From VGMA01 sp964655475 (GTDB taxonomy: Bacteria > Chlamydiota > Chlamydiia > Chlamydiales > VGMA01), in NCBI GenBank assembly GCA_964655475.1, contig CAZZMO010000012.1, positions 1 through 47,012 of the forward strand: a stretch of DNA of 47,012 bases, in the 5' to 3' direction. How positions within the stretch are numbered: the stretch's first letter is position 1; each line of letters starts with the position of its first letter. This document shows, piece after piece, positions 33,575-41,089 of the stretch. The notes beneath the pieces are model-generated. The model was not told the DNA's origin. It saw nothing but the letters and a program-made list of their open reading frames with translations, and made no database searches. The position numbers and the translations under genes are program-made.

Positions 33575-34195
33575 TTAGGTGGTGTGAGCTAAGAATTCAC
33601 ATACAAGAGGAACGTTTACTAGGATTGGAAGTGAAATCTGGTCGCTGTGTGGCGTAGAGTTCAATGTTCCTGTAAATGTGCCTGGATCGTAGCTGAGGTA
33701 CTCAGGTAAATCTTTCGCTGTATTTTCCATGCTCTTTTTAATGAGATCGTTGTTTCTCGATTTTTCACGAAGAGTGATCTTCATGCCAGGTTTCACTTGG
33801 AAAGAGCGTACGTTTACGATTTTTCCGTCAACAAGGAAGTGTCTGTGTGCTACGAGCTGCTGAGCGTGGAAAATAGAGGACGCCATTTTTAGGCGGAATA
33901 CAACCACATCCAAGCGGCTTTCTAGCTGAGCCATAAGCTCATCAGGTGTTTTACCTTTGCGACGGATCGCTTCACGGTAGTAGCGCACGAGTGTGTGCTC
34001 CATGATCATTCCGTATACAGCTTTGAGTTTTTGTTTCTCTTCAAGCTGAGCGCCGAAGTCAGATTTTTTCTTCTTTTTTGCACCGTGGACCCCAGGTGGA
34101 TTTTGCCGAGTCCTCATTGGATTTCGCGCTTTTTCGAATAGGTTGACCCCAAATCGTCGTGCGATTCTATTTTTCGGTCCAGTGTAGCGAGCCAT
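33575..34195 (-). CDS. rpsD: 30S ribosomal protein S4
   Basis: Primary 16S rRNA-binding protein and 30S assembly nucleator. The 206-residue product begins MARYTGPK, as usual, has the basic N-terminal region without the zinc-binding Cys set, and contains an S4 domain (about 95-160) with RLDVVVFRL and HFLVDGKIVNV. A GGGAGAA ribosome site precedes the ATG. It leads the rpsD-nfo-asnS unit. Confidence 0.98.
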   Translation of the reverse strand: MARYTGPKNRIARRFGVNLFEKARNPMRTRQNPPGVHGAKKKKKSDFGAQLEEKQKLKAVYGMIMEHTLVRYYREAIRRKGKTPDELMAQLESRLDVVVFRLKMASSIFHAQQLVAHRHFLVDGKIVNVRSFQVKPGMKITLREKSRNNDLIKKSMENTAKDLPEYLSYDPGTFTGTLNSTPHSDQISLPILVNVPLVCEFLAHTT

Positions 34196-34315
34196 ATTTC
34201 TCCCAAACTAATTTTATATCCTCAAGGAGCATAATCAAGATATCCATTTAAGACAAGAGGGTAATTTTTTTTTGACACTTGATAGCAAAAAATGCATTTG
34301 CTACCATCTTCCGCT

Positions 34316-35257
34316 ATGAATTACGCAGTGATTGCATACTACCATTTTTTCTCTGTCGAGAATCCTCAAAAAGAAGCTGAGGCTCATAAGGCCTTTCTCT
34401 CAAACCTCGACGGCAAAGGAAGAATCTACTTCGCCCCTGAAGGGATCAACGCTCAGTTGGCTCTCCACAAAGACCATCTCGAAGCTTATTGGGACTTTCT
34501 TGAAGAAGATCCTCGCTACCAAGATGTCGACATCAAAGTGCAGTGGTTCGATGAGCTCCCCTTCGCCAAACTCACCGTGAAAGCGAAAAAGCAACTCGTC
34601 GCCCTCGACCGGCCTGTCGATCTCTCCTTGAGGGGGAAGTACCTCTCTCCAGAGGAGTGGGCAGAAAGGATGGAGTCGAACGATCCCAATACGGTCATCA
34701 TCGATGTGCGCAATAACTACGAATCAGCGATCGGTCATTTCGAAGGGGCTATTCAACCTGACGTGGAAACCTTCCGAGAATTCACCACCTGGCTTGAAGA
34801 ATTCAAAAAAGAATATGACCCTAAAACGACCCGCGTCATGACCTACTGCACAGGGGGGATCCGATGTGAGCTCTTCTCTCCTCTCATGAAGGAAGCTGGC
34901 TACGAAGATGTCTTCCAGCTCAAAGGGGGCGTCATCCGCTACGGGGAAGAGAAAGGGGATCGCCACTGGAAGGGGAAGCTCTTTGTTTTTGACGACCGCC
35001 TAGTCGTTCCACTCGACTCGATGAAAGAGAACGTCATCAGTGAATGCCACCACTGTAAAAAAGCAGAAGATACCTACTACAACTGCGCCAACATGGACTG
35101 CAACGCTCTCTTTGTCTCTTGCAAATGTTGCATTAAAGAGACCCGCGGTTGCTGCTCAGAAAAGTGCAAAGCTGATGGACGGGTCCGCGCTTTTGATGCA
35201 GAAGCCCGCTACCGCCCTTTCAGAAAGCTCCCATTTGCCGAAAAGCAAGCGCTCTAG
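34316..35257 (+). CDS. trhO: tRNA uridine(34) hydroxylase, rhodanese family (YceA)
   Basis: Oxygen-dependent hydroxylase forming 5-hydroxyuridine at tRNA wobble position 34. The 313-residue product has an N-terminal ferredoxin-like domain with EGINAQL, a rhodanese domain with the active-site Cys178 in YCTGGIRCE, and a C-terminal Cys-rich segment (about 240-285, more than ten Cys in CxxC-type pairs). The ATG at 34316 is preferred over 34292 because homologues begin with a YYxF strand. No clear ribosome site is visible at either. It is divergent from rpsD. Confidence 0.93.
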   Translation: MNYAVIAYYHFFSVENPQKEAEAHKAFLSNLDGKGRIYFAPEGINAQLALHKDHLEAYWDFLEEDPRYQDVDIKVQWFDELPFAKLTVKAKKQLVALDRPVDLSLRGKYLSPEEWAERMESNDPNTVIIDVRNNYESAIGHFEGAIQPDVETFREFTTWLEEFKKEYDPKTTRVMTYCTGGIRCELFSPLMKEAGYEDVFQLKGGVIRYGEEKGDRHWKGKLFVFDDRLVVPLDSMKENVISECHHCKKAEDTYYNCANMDCNALFVSCKCCIKETRGCCSEKCKADGRVRAFDAEARYRPFRKLPFAEKQAL

Positions 35258-35290
35258 TGCTTTATCAAACTGCGCTTGGATACTAGGTCA
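35258..35290 (+). repeat. Left copy of ~35-bp repeat flanking the accessory cassette
   Basis: TGCTTTATCAAACTGCG begins directly after the trhO stop and ends in CTAGGTCA. It matches 36545-36580 (TGCTCTATCAACCTGCG to CTAGGTCA) at most positions with a small length difference in the middle. The two copies are direct repeats bounding the two-gene cassette. Confidence 0.6.
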
Positions 35291-35488
35291 TTTTATTTTA
35301 TCAAAATGGGGGTCGGCTGTGCTTATGCCATTATTAAGACGGGTTATCGCTGTTGTATGCTAAGAAAGACGCAAAGCAGCAGTAAGGGCTGGATTTCTAA
35401 ACCGACTTCTTCAATACAGCTCGCTCTGACATGTTGATCTTTATCTTAATATTGTATATTTTTATTTAACGAGGTTTCTAGGATAAAA

Positions 35489-36217
35489 ATGAATACAAAA
35501 CTAACGCTATTATGGTTTCTGCCCGCAATAATTTTTGCCGACTTGTACTCAAATGATTGTTCTTCATGTTCCTCAGATCAGGCTATTGAAAAAATGTACC
35601 TCACAACCCCTGATCTTGCTGATATCATCAAACAAACTTGGATCGATTGGGAAATCTCTTTTGAAAGCTCAAATAAAGAAGATTGGATAAAGTGGATTGC
35701 AAGAAATGAAAACCAAAACAGAATATTAGAAAAAATTCAAGACCAGATGATACAAGGGGGACTGGACTCTTCAAAAGATATGTCTGTAATGCTAGACTCT
35801 CTTGAAACCGCCTTATGCAAATGCAGTCAAATATCTAATTTTAAACCTATTGCTCATCTAAAAAAACTAAGAATCGATCAATTAAAACATTTTTCTTTTC
35901 GTGTCAATTATACAGATGAACAAGATGTGGATGATCATATTCAAGCCTTAAGAGAAGAAGAAAAAGAGCATAAAGATGCAGCTTATGAGTTGATCCTTCA
36001 AGCTACTGGGGAAGCAATAGCTGCGGGAGCCTGTGCGGCAGGAGGTATGGAAATTCCAGCGATTGCTGAAGGTGTTCAAGCTACAAGACATTTTATCCAA
36101 GGCTGTGAAGAGTACAATGAGGGCATTAGATGCCAACAGGAAGCAGATTTATTAGAACAACAAAATGATCCTGAAGACAAACAATCAGAAAAGAAATGGT
36201 GGGAGTTCTGGAAATGA
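35489..36217 (+). CDS. Unknown exported protein of the accessory cassette
   Basis: 242-residue protein of unknown function. It has a Sec signal peptide (about 1-17, with AIIFA before the likely cut) and a Cys-rich start of the mature part (CSSCSS near 24-29). A mostly helical, charged body follows, then an Ala/Gly-rich patch at about 170-195 that might be weakly membrane-active, and a Trp-rich Lys tail. It is visibly more AT-rich than the flanking housekeeping genes. A TAGGA site precedes the ATG. It is coupled to the next gene by ATGA. Horizontal acquisition is likely. Confidence 0.75.
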   Translation: MNTKLTLLWFLPAIIFADLYSNDCSSCSSDQAIEKMYLTTPDLADIIKQTWIDWEISFESSNKEDWIKWIARNENQNRILEKIQDQMIQGGLDSSKDMSVMLDSLETALCKCSQISNFKPIAHLKKLRIDQLKHFSFRVNYTDEQDVDDHIQALREEEKEHKDAAYELILQATGEAIAAGACAAGGMEIPAIAEGVQATRHFIQGCEEYNEGIRCQQEADLLEQQNDPEDKQSEKKWWEFWK

Positions 36218-36483
36218 CCCAAAAAATATCAAAAAAAGAGCGGTTTGCAAATTGGTGGAAAGTCGAGGGTAAAATTGAATGCTTTGGGGCCTTGATTTTG
36301 TTAATTATCCTCATTGTTTTTTGGGATAACGTCTACGTAGAAGCTGGTTCACTACTATTCGTTTCTTTGTGGTGCTTAGGGAAGATTTACTTTCGAAAAG
36401 ACCAATGGGCCTTTTTACTTTTAGGCGCTGCTCTAACATTTTTACAAGGGATATCCATATTATTTAAGCACTTGAAATCATAG
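36214..36483 (+). CDS. Small three-helix membrane protein of the accessory cassette
   Basis: 89-residue protein with a short basic N-terminus and three predicted membrane segments (about 25-41, 45-60 and 67-83). The ATG at 36214 overlaps the stop of the exported protein gene; an ATG 18 bp upstream is in frame but would extend into that gene. AT-rich like its partner. No family recognised. It could anchor or neutralise the exported partner, which is speculation. Confidence 0.7.
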   Translation: MTQKISKKERFANWWKVEGKIECFGALILLIILIVFWDNVYVEAGSLLFVSLWCLGKIYFRKDQWAFLLLGAALTFLQGISILFKHLKS

Positions 36484-36544
36484 GAGTTAGATCCAGTCTT
36501 TTTTTAATGCCTCCATTCTTAGTCCATAAGTTAAACCGTTACAA

Positions 36545-36580
36545 TGCTCTATCAACCTGCGGTTGATAGGTGCTAGGTCA
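36545..36580 (+). repeat. Right copy of the flanking repeat, with embedded hairpin
   Basis: Contains the perfect 9-bp hairpin CTATCAACC-TGC-GGTTGATAG (36549-36569) and ends in CTAGGTCA, which includes the last codons and stop of the convergent pterin dehydratase gene. It pairs with the degenerate copy at 35258-35290. Confidence 0.6.
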
Positions 36581-36908
36581 TCTGATCGATCTTTGCTGCC
36601 ATGATAAAATCACTTTCAGTAAGTCCTTGAATCTTGTGTGTCCAGAGTTGGATCACCACTTTTCCGTAGGTGAGAAAGATGTCAGGGTGATGCCCCTCTT
36701 TTTCTGCAAGCTCTCCTAGACGGTTTGTGAAAGCAAGGGCTTCTCGAAAGTTTTTGAAAAGGATTGTTTGTTCGATGAGTCGATCTTCTACTACTTTCCA
36801 CTCTGGTTTGAGTTGCTTTATGAAGGTCTGAATCTCCTCTTTTTTCAATGGAGGAGTGCTCCCTTTGCAAGGGGTGCACTGCTTTTTTGCTAGATTACAT
36901 TGGTCCAT
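36573..36908 (-). CDS. phhB: Pterin-4a-carbinolamine dehydratase
   Basis: Dehydrates 4a-hydroxytetrahydropterin; in bacteria without phenylalanine hydroxylase it may act in folate or molybdopterin metabolism. The 111-residue product has the family core EGHHPDIFLTYGKVVIQLWTH (two His and Asp-Ile) and the C-terminal helix GLTESDFIMAAKID. An N-terminal CxxC-type segment (Cys11, Cys14) is extra. An AAGGAG site lies 8 bp before the ATG. It overlaps the recO stop by 14 bp. Confidence 0.93.
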   Translation of the reverse strand: MDQCNLAKKQCTPCKGSTPPLKKEEIQTFIKQLKPEWKVVEDRLIEQTILFKNFREALAFTNRLGELAEKEGHHPDIFLTYGKVVIQLWTHKIQGLTESDFIMAAKIDQMT

Positions 36909-37596
36909 GGATGAGCTCCTTGTTATGTAAGGTTTCTACAATCGAAATGATGAGTGGGGAGATGGGGATCTCCTCGAGCTGGGCAAATCGGGTTGCGTGG
37001 GTTAAAATAGCGAGCACCTGAAGATCTTCATACGTGACAGGCTCTTCTCGTTCTAGCGCACATTTTTCACATCTCAAGCAGCCGGAAGAAAAGAAGGTAG
37101 GGGCCCTTTCAGCGCAGAGATGGCAGAGATCAAACCGAGGAAGAGCTCCTTCATGCTTTAAGAGTTTTAAGAGAAAACTGAGAGATAGAGCTTTTGGGGC
37201 GGAGTTTTCTTTCAAGGCGTGAAGGTATGAGGCAAGGAGTTCAAAGAGAAGAGGCTGCGGTTTTCCTGGCCACTGCGTTCTTGCGATCCCTCCCAAGATC
37301 TTCCCCGCTGCCTGAAGCTTTGAAAAGTCCTCCCTCAGCGGCAAATAGGTATCCTGCACATGCCCTTCCATCAAGCGGAAGAGGTCAGTTTTTCCAGGGG
37401 CTAAAATGTATTGCCCTTTCGTCATCGTGGAGGTGAGCATCCGCTTTGCATGGTCATCCTTTCCAATCCGCTTGACGATTAGAGAAACGATTCCCAATTC
37501 CCTTGTAAAAAGGGTCACAATTCGCTCGTCATCTTGCTTGAGAAGGATGCACTTCAAGCTGATCGCAGTGGTTGCTATAAAAGAGCCTTTTGACAT
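36895..37596 (-). CDS. recO: DNA repair protein RecO
   Basis: RecFOR-pathway mediator that loads RecA on SSB-coated DNA. The 233-residue product has an N-terminal OB-fold (about 5-80), a helical middle, and a C4 zinc motif in LCHLCAERAPTFFSSGCLRC. The length is normal. The start is 17 bp from the divergent tRNA-Arg(TCG) gene, so the promoters of the two must overlap the opposing genes. Confidence 0.93.
   Translation of the reverse strand: MSKGSFIATTAISLKCILLKQDDERIVTLFTRELGIVSLIVKRIGKDDHAKRMLTSTMTKGQYILAPGKTDLFRLMEGHVQDTYLPLREDFSKLQAAGKILGGIARTQWPGKPQPLLFELLASYLHALKENSAPKALSLSFLLKLLKHEGALPRFDLCHLCAERAPTFFSSGCLRCEKCALEREEPVTYEDLQVLAILTHATRFAQLEEIPISPLIISIVETLHNKELIHGPM
37576..37581 (+). promoter_or_regulatory. 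Extended -10 promoter candidate for tRNA-Arg(TCG)
   Basis: TGCTATAAA forms an extended -10 element 33 bp before the tRNA, inside the first codons of divergent recO. The -35 (TTCAAG, 17 bp upstream) is poor. Confidence 0.4.
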
Positions 37597-37613
37597 ACAC
37601 TATATCCTCATCT

Positions 37614-37687
37614 GCACCGATAGCTCAATCGGATAGAGTACCTGGCTTCGAACCAGGTGGTTAGAGGTTCGAGTCCTCTTCGGTGCA
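37614..37687 (+). tRNA. tRNA-Arg (anticodon TCG)
   Basis: 74-nt cloverleaf: acceptor GCACCGA/TCGGTGC with A discriminator, and D arm TAGCTCAATCGGATAGAGTA. The anticodon stem CCTGG/CCAGG has loop CTTCGAA (anticodon TCG), and the T arm contains GTTCGAGTCC. A terminator follows. Confidence 0.97.
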
Positions 37688-37696
37688 CATTCTTCT

Positions 37697-37731
37697 AGAG
37701 ACACTTTCAGAGATGGGAGTGTCTCTTTTTT
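37697..37731 (+). terminator. Terminator of tRNA-Arg(TCG)
   Basis: AGAGACACT-(12 nt)-AGTGTCTCT followed by five or more T residues, ten bases after the tRNA. Confidence 0.88.
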
Positions 37732-37764
37732 ATCCCTTCAGAATAGCGGTCAGCAGGAGATTTA

Positions 37765-37778
37765 ATCAATCGATTGAT
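37765..37778. repeat. Perfect 14-bp palindrome ATCAATCGATTGAT
   Basis: Exact dyad in the non-coding 37732-37898 gap between the tRNA-Arg terminator and the sialidase-like gene. It could be an operator or recombinase site; nothing else identifies it. Confidence 0.5.
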
Positions 37779-37829
37779 CATACACCATATACGTAAGTGA
37801 TCTTTTATGGAATTCCTGACCTTTTTTTT

Positions 37830-37882
37830 GTGACATTTTGCGACATTTTTTACGACATAATCATTCAATGTTTGTCGTAAAA
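37830..37882. repeat. GACATTTT direct repeats and TTTTACGACA inverted repeat
   Basis: Two to three direct copies of GACATTTT (about 37832-37858) run into a 10-bp inverted repeat TTTTACGACA (37848-37857)/TGTCGTAAAA (37873-37882) with a 15-nt loop. It lies just past the 3' end of the sialidase-like gene, downstream of tRNA-Arg. It may be a terminator-like hairpin or the arm sites of an integration locus. Confidence 0.5.
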
Positions 37883-37898
37883 GATTTGCCCAGGGGGC

Positions 37899-38960
37899 TT
37901 AGTTTGGCAGAGTAGAGGGCTCGGGGGCTCCAGAGGGGGAGAGCTGTAGGGCCGCGTAGTGGATGGTGCTGCGGCGGCTGGTGTAGGTGATGTGGATGAG
38001 GCCGTCAGAGCCGAGGATCATGGCAGGGTAGGAGAACTCTTCGTCTGCTTCTTCTTGGAGGGTGAGGATGGTTTCCCACTGGTCGATGCCGTTCGGGGAG
38101 AGGGCAATGGAGAGGTTGGAGCGGTCTTCGGTGTGGTGATTGTAGGCGAGGAGGATGTGGCCATTTGGGAGGGAGATGGCGTCGAAACCTGAGTCGGGAT
38201 TAGGGAGGCTTGTGGGGGCCGCAGGGGAGAAGGATTTGCCGCGGTCTTTAGAGACGGCAACGAGGATGCGTCTAAAAGGAGCAGGAAGGTTCATTAAAAC
38301 GGCTCTCGGGCGCATCAGCATGACGAGGTCTCCTTGTCCATTCATAACAAGGGCTGGTTGGAGGACTCTTGTGTAGGGAGGGGGTGAGTGAATTGGTCCA
38401 ACCCGGATAAAGCTTTTTCCCTCGTCATTTGAAATTTCGAGCCAGGAGGTGTCTTGGTCGATCGCTTCGATGGAGGAGGGGCAAAGGAGGGTTTTTCCCT
38501 CTAGGAGGAGGGGTTTATTTTTAATCGGGCCGAGACATCCATAGAGGATAGGCTCTGCCTCTGACCAGGAAACACCATGATCTTTCGATCTTTTGATGTA
38601 GCTTGTCCACATTCTTGGAGAGGGGCCGACGCGGTAGAAGAGGAGTAGTTCTTTCGAGGGAAGCTCAAAGAGGACGGGGTTCCAGCAGGGCTTGCCATTT
38701 CCTTCTGCAACAACGATAGGCTTCGACCAGGCCCCTTCGTGGCGGCGCGAAAGCCAGATTGAGACATCCTTTTTTCCTTCCGCTTCCCCTGCAAACCAGG
38801 AGACGAGGAGATCGTGGTTTTCGAGCTCAACTATGGTGGATGCGTGGCAGCTCATAGACGATGGGGGGAAGATGGGGCTGTTTTCTTTGAGCGTCCAAGT
38901 TTCCTTTCCGAATAAAGCTGTGGTCATCATTGACAAAATCAATAGCGTGATATGGTACAT
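37899..38960 (-). CDS. Exported sialidase/BNR-repeat family protein
   Basis: Six-bladed-propeller protein of the sialidase-like BNR_2 type, predicted to act on glycans outside the cytoplasm. The 353-residue product starts with a signal peptide (about 1-18, hydrophobic, ending in ALFG). It has conserved MSCHASTIVEL, WFAGEAEG and CWNPVLF segments and LGPIKNKP. At least three Asp-box motifs are visible (S-x-D-x-G-x-S-W/F: SKDHGVSW, SNDEGKSF, SKDRGKSF), then EFSYPAMI near the C-terminus. True sialidase activity is not assured. The ATG at 38960 is chosen because it puts the signal peptide first. The 3' half is richer in G+C than its neighbours, hinting at acquisition. Confidence 0.85.
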   Translation of the reverse strand: MYHITLLILSMMTTALFGKETWTLKENSPIFPPSSMSCHASTIVELENHDLLVSWFAGEAEGKKDVSIWLSRRHEGAWSKPIVVAEGNGKPCWNPVLFELPSKELLLFYRVGPSPRMWTSYIKRSKDHGVSWSEAEPILYGCLGPIKNKPLLLEGKTLLCPSSIEAIDQDTSWLEISNDEGKSFIRVGPIHSPPPYTRVLQPALVMNGQGDLVMLMRPRAVLMNLPAPFRRILVAVSKDRGKSFSPAAPTSLPNPDSGFDAISLPNGHILLAYNHHTEDRSNLSIALSPNGIDQWETILTLQEEADEEFSYPAMILGSDGLIHITYTSRRSTIHYAALQLSPSGAPEPSTLPN

Positions 38961-38978
38961 CGGGGTAAACTCTATCCC

Positions 38979-39995
38979 ATGATTCATATTTATGGAAAGA
39001 CAAAGTCAGAGTTCTGTCTTGCCCTCTTACAAGAGCTCGGGAAGGGGGAGCTCTATGCCAAGCGTCTCTATCAAACCTGGATGAGAAAAGGGCGCCTTCT
39101 CGAAGAAGAAGAGGTGGAGCCGCAGGCAAGGGCTCTTTTGAGAGAGCTCATCTCCCGGGTCGATTTTTCCCTTTCGAAGATTGAAATGCCCCTCCATCAA
39201 GGGGAAACTTATAAATATATTCTCCGTCTCCACGATGGCCTTGCCGTAGAGTTTGTCGTTATCCCGATGCTCGCGGGTGCCACCCTTTGCATCTCCTCGC
39301 AGGTGGGGTGTCTGAAGGGATGCCGCTTTTGTTCTACGGGGACGATGGGGCTCGTCCGGAGTTTAGAAGTGGAAGAGATTGTCTCTCAGGTCTATCACGC
39401 AATCCACACGCTCAAAGTAGAGGTTCGGAATATCGTCTTTATGGGGATGGGAGAGCCTTTTGATAACTATGAAGCGGTGATGCAGGCCATTCGAGTTCTT
39501 ACTGACCCTCATGGAATTAATTTAGGCCCGCGCCATATCAGTGTTTCGACGAGTGGCGTTGTGGATAAAATTTACCGATTTGCTGACGAAGCGGATGAGG
39601 CTCTGAACCTTGCAGTCTCTGTCAATGCCCCAAACGACGAAATTAGAACGAAGATAATGCCAGTGAACCGGAAGTGGAACATGGCAAAATTAAAAGAGGC
39701 GATGGAATATTATCTTCGATCACCAAGAAGAGAGATTTTAGCAGAGTATGTTCTTTTAGAAGGGGTTAACGATAAGCTTGAAGATGCCATCCAACTTGCC
39801 GATTATTTATCTGGACTTCGGGTCAAAATCAATGTAATCCCTTATAATGCAGGTGTAAGCACGAGATTTACAACTCCTTCACGAGAAGCTATTGATTTCT
39901 TTATGAATGTATTGAGAGATAAAGGGTTTACAACTCTACTCAGACAAACAAAAGGGGAAAAAATCATGGCTGCTTGTGGGCAGCTTGTCAAATAA
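38979..39995 (+). CDS. rlmN: Radical SAM 23S rRNA (adenine-C2)-methyltransferase, RlmN/Cfr family
   Basis: Methylates A2503 of 23S rRNA and A37 of some tRNAs. The 338-residue product has the radical SAM motif CLKGCRFC (Cys111, 115, 118) and the SAM-binding segment GMGEPFDNY. The C-terminal AACGQL contains the second catalytic Cys (near 333), as in RlmN and Cfr. RlmN is the default; a Cfr-like paralogue cannot be excluded. Starting at 38979 matches homologue N-termini; an ATG at 38952 is in frame but overlaps the divergent sialidase start. No good ribosome site is seen at either. Confidence 0.88.
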   Translation: MIHIYGKTKSEFCLALLQELGKGELYAKRLYQTWMRKGRLLEEEEVEPQARALLRELISRVDFSLSKIEMPLHQGETYKYILRLHDGLAVEFVVIPMLAGATLCISSQVGCLKGCRFCSTGTMGLVRSLEVEEIVSQVYHAIHTLKVEVRNIVFMGMGEPFDNYEAVMQAIRVLTDPHGINLGPRHISVSTSGVVDKIYRFADEADEALNLAVSVNAPNDEIRTKIMPVNRKWNMAKLKEAMEYYLRSPRREILAEYVLLEGVNDKLEDAIQLADYLSGLRVKINVIPYNAGVSTRFTTPSREAIDFFMNVLRDKGFTTLLRQTKGEKIMAACGQLVK

Positions 39996-40014
39996 TGAAA
40001 AATGGTGCTATGCT
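39985..40014 (+). promoter_or_regulatory. Promoter of the hpf operon
   Basis: TTGTCA (39985-39990), 18 bp, TATGCT (40009-40014) with an upstream TG (extended -10), overlapping the rlmN stop and 21 bp before the hpf ATG. Confidence 0.5.
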
Positions 40015-40035
40015 TCCAGGAAAAGGGGTGATAAT

Positions 40036-40671
40036 ATGGCACAGAGAGCAACTCAACTTGAAGAGAATCTTGAAGATCGTTTAAAGATCACAGTCGTAGG
40101 CAGACACTTAGCTGTCACAGATGCACTAAAAAAGCACATTTATGATCGAATGAAGCGTGTCGAAGAGATTACGCCGCAAGTCATTGATGTGACGGTTTAT
40201 CTCGAAGTTCAAAAGACTGTTCACAGCGTTGAGATCCTTTACAAGTTTTCCCACTTTAAAGTAGTCACTAAAGCGTCAGCAGATGACATGTACCAGGCGC
40301 TCCATTTGGCGATCATGCGCCTTCGTCGTAAGCTCAGCAAGTGGAAGACTCGCATCCAAAATCACCACGCGAAAAACTTAGCGCAGGCAGAAATGTCTGT
40401 CCATGTGTTAGATCGGGCAAAAGAGGACCTCGATGAGATCAACGATGAGATCGAAGAGGCGAATTTTACCGAAGTAGAAAAAGGATTAGAACCAGCTCAG
40501 ATCGTTAAGAAGAAGAAGCGTACGCTGAAGACCTTGACGACAGAGGAAGCGATCATGAAGATGGAATTGACAGACGATCACTTTATGGTCTACCGTTCTG
40601 AAGAAGACCGTAAAATCAAAGTAATCTATGTCAGACGCGATCAAACCTTGGGGATCATCGAAGTCGAATAG
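40036..40671 (+). CDS. hpf: Ribosome hibernation promoting factor, long form
   Basis: Binds the 30S subunit and pairs ribosomes into inactive 100S dimers under low activity. The 211-residue product has the N-terminal HPF/RaiA domain (about 15-110: KITVVGRHLAVTDALKKHI to RLRRKLSKWK), a charged linker, and the C-terminal dimerisation domain of long HPF (about 155-211, with EAIMKMELTDDHFMVYR). ATG at 40036 has a GGGGTG site; the frame extends upstream to 39976 without support. For a developmental-cycle bacterium, translation shut-off in elementary bodies is an obvious role. It leads a run of five overlapping genes. Confidence 0.93.
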   Translation: MAQRATQLEENLEDRLKITVVGRHLAVTDALKKHIYDRMKRVEEITPQVIDVTVYLEVQKTVHSVEILYKFSHFKVVTKASADDMYQALHLAIMRLRRKLSKWKTRIQNHHAKNLAQAEMSVHVLDRAKEDLDEINDEIEEANFTEVEKGLEPAQIVKKKKRTLKTLTTEEAIMKMELTDDHFMVYRSEEDRKIKVIYVRRDQTLGIIEVE

Positions 40672-41089
40672 ACCAGAAGATCAGGTTCGAAGAGATTGGC
40701 TTCAGAAGATGGAGCTAGAGTTAGGGTACCCAAGAGGTCTCATGCTTATGGAAAAAGAGCTGAACGCTCTTCCACATGTGCAAAAGGCTTCAAGGGCCCC
40801 TAACCGTAGATTTGACATCATTTGTCTTGCAAAAGACCTCCACCCTCAGCACACCTATTATCCACTCTTACTCGTTGAATGTAAGGCAGATATGTTATCC
40901 AGTGCAGTCGTTGGTCAAGTCGCAGGTTATAACCGATTTGTAAAGTCCCTCTTCATTGGCCTTGCCAATAGAGATGAATTTTATCTCGGTCGCTATGATG
41001 CAAATAGTGGCGAGTACCTATTTTCCCTGGGGCTCCCCCCATTTTTAACCCTTTACGAGGAAGCTCTCTCTTGTTTTACGAAAATTTAG
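40628..41089 (+). CDS. Stand-alone HsdR N-terminal-like domain protein (PD-(D/E)XK fold)
   Basis: 153-residue protein resembling the HSDR_N_2 domain of type I restriction R subunits. A nuclease-like core is visible as RRFDIICL (Asp) followed by LLLVECKAD (Glu-x-Lys), the PD-(D/E)XK pattern, then helices with a conserved QVAGYNRF segment. No helicase domain or HsdM/HsdS is present nearby, so it is not a restriction system by itself. Its start overlaps hpf by 44 bp and its stop lies inside the next gene. Confidence 0.8.
   Translation: MSDAIKPWGSSKSNRPEDQVRRDWLQKMELELGYPRGLMLMEKELNALPHVQKASRAPNRRFDIICLAKDLHPQHTYYPLLLVECKADMLSSAVVGQVAGYNRFVKSLFIGLANRDEFYLGRYDANSGEYLFSLGLPPFLTLYEEALSCFTKI

Noticed and set aside
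34272..34300. TTGACA-17-CATTTG promoter for trhO
   Set aside because: The -35 is perfect, but no acceptable -10 is found at normal spacing (CATTTG is poor and TACCAT is 24 bp away), so it was not listed as a feature.
40628..41089. Type I restriction-modification system
   Set aside because: Only the N-terminal nuclease-like domain is present; no HsdM, HsdS or helicase part lies in the window.
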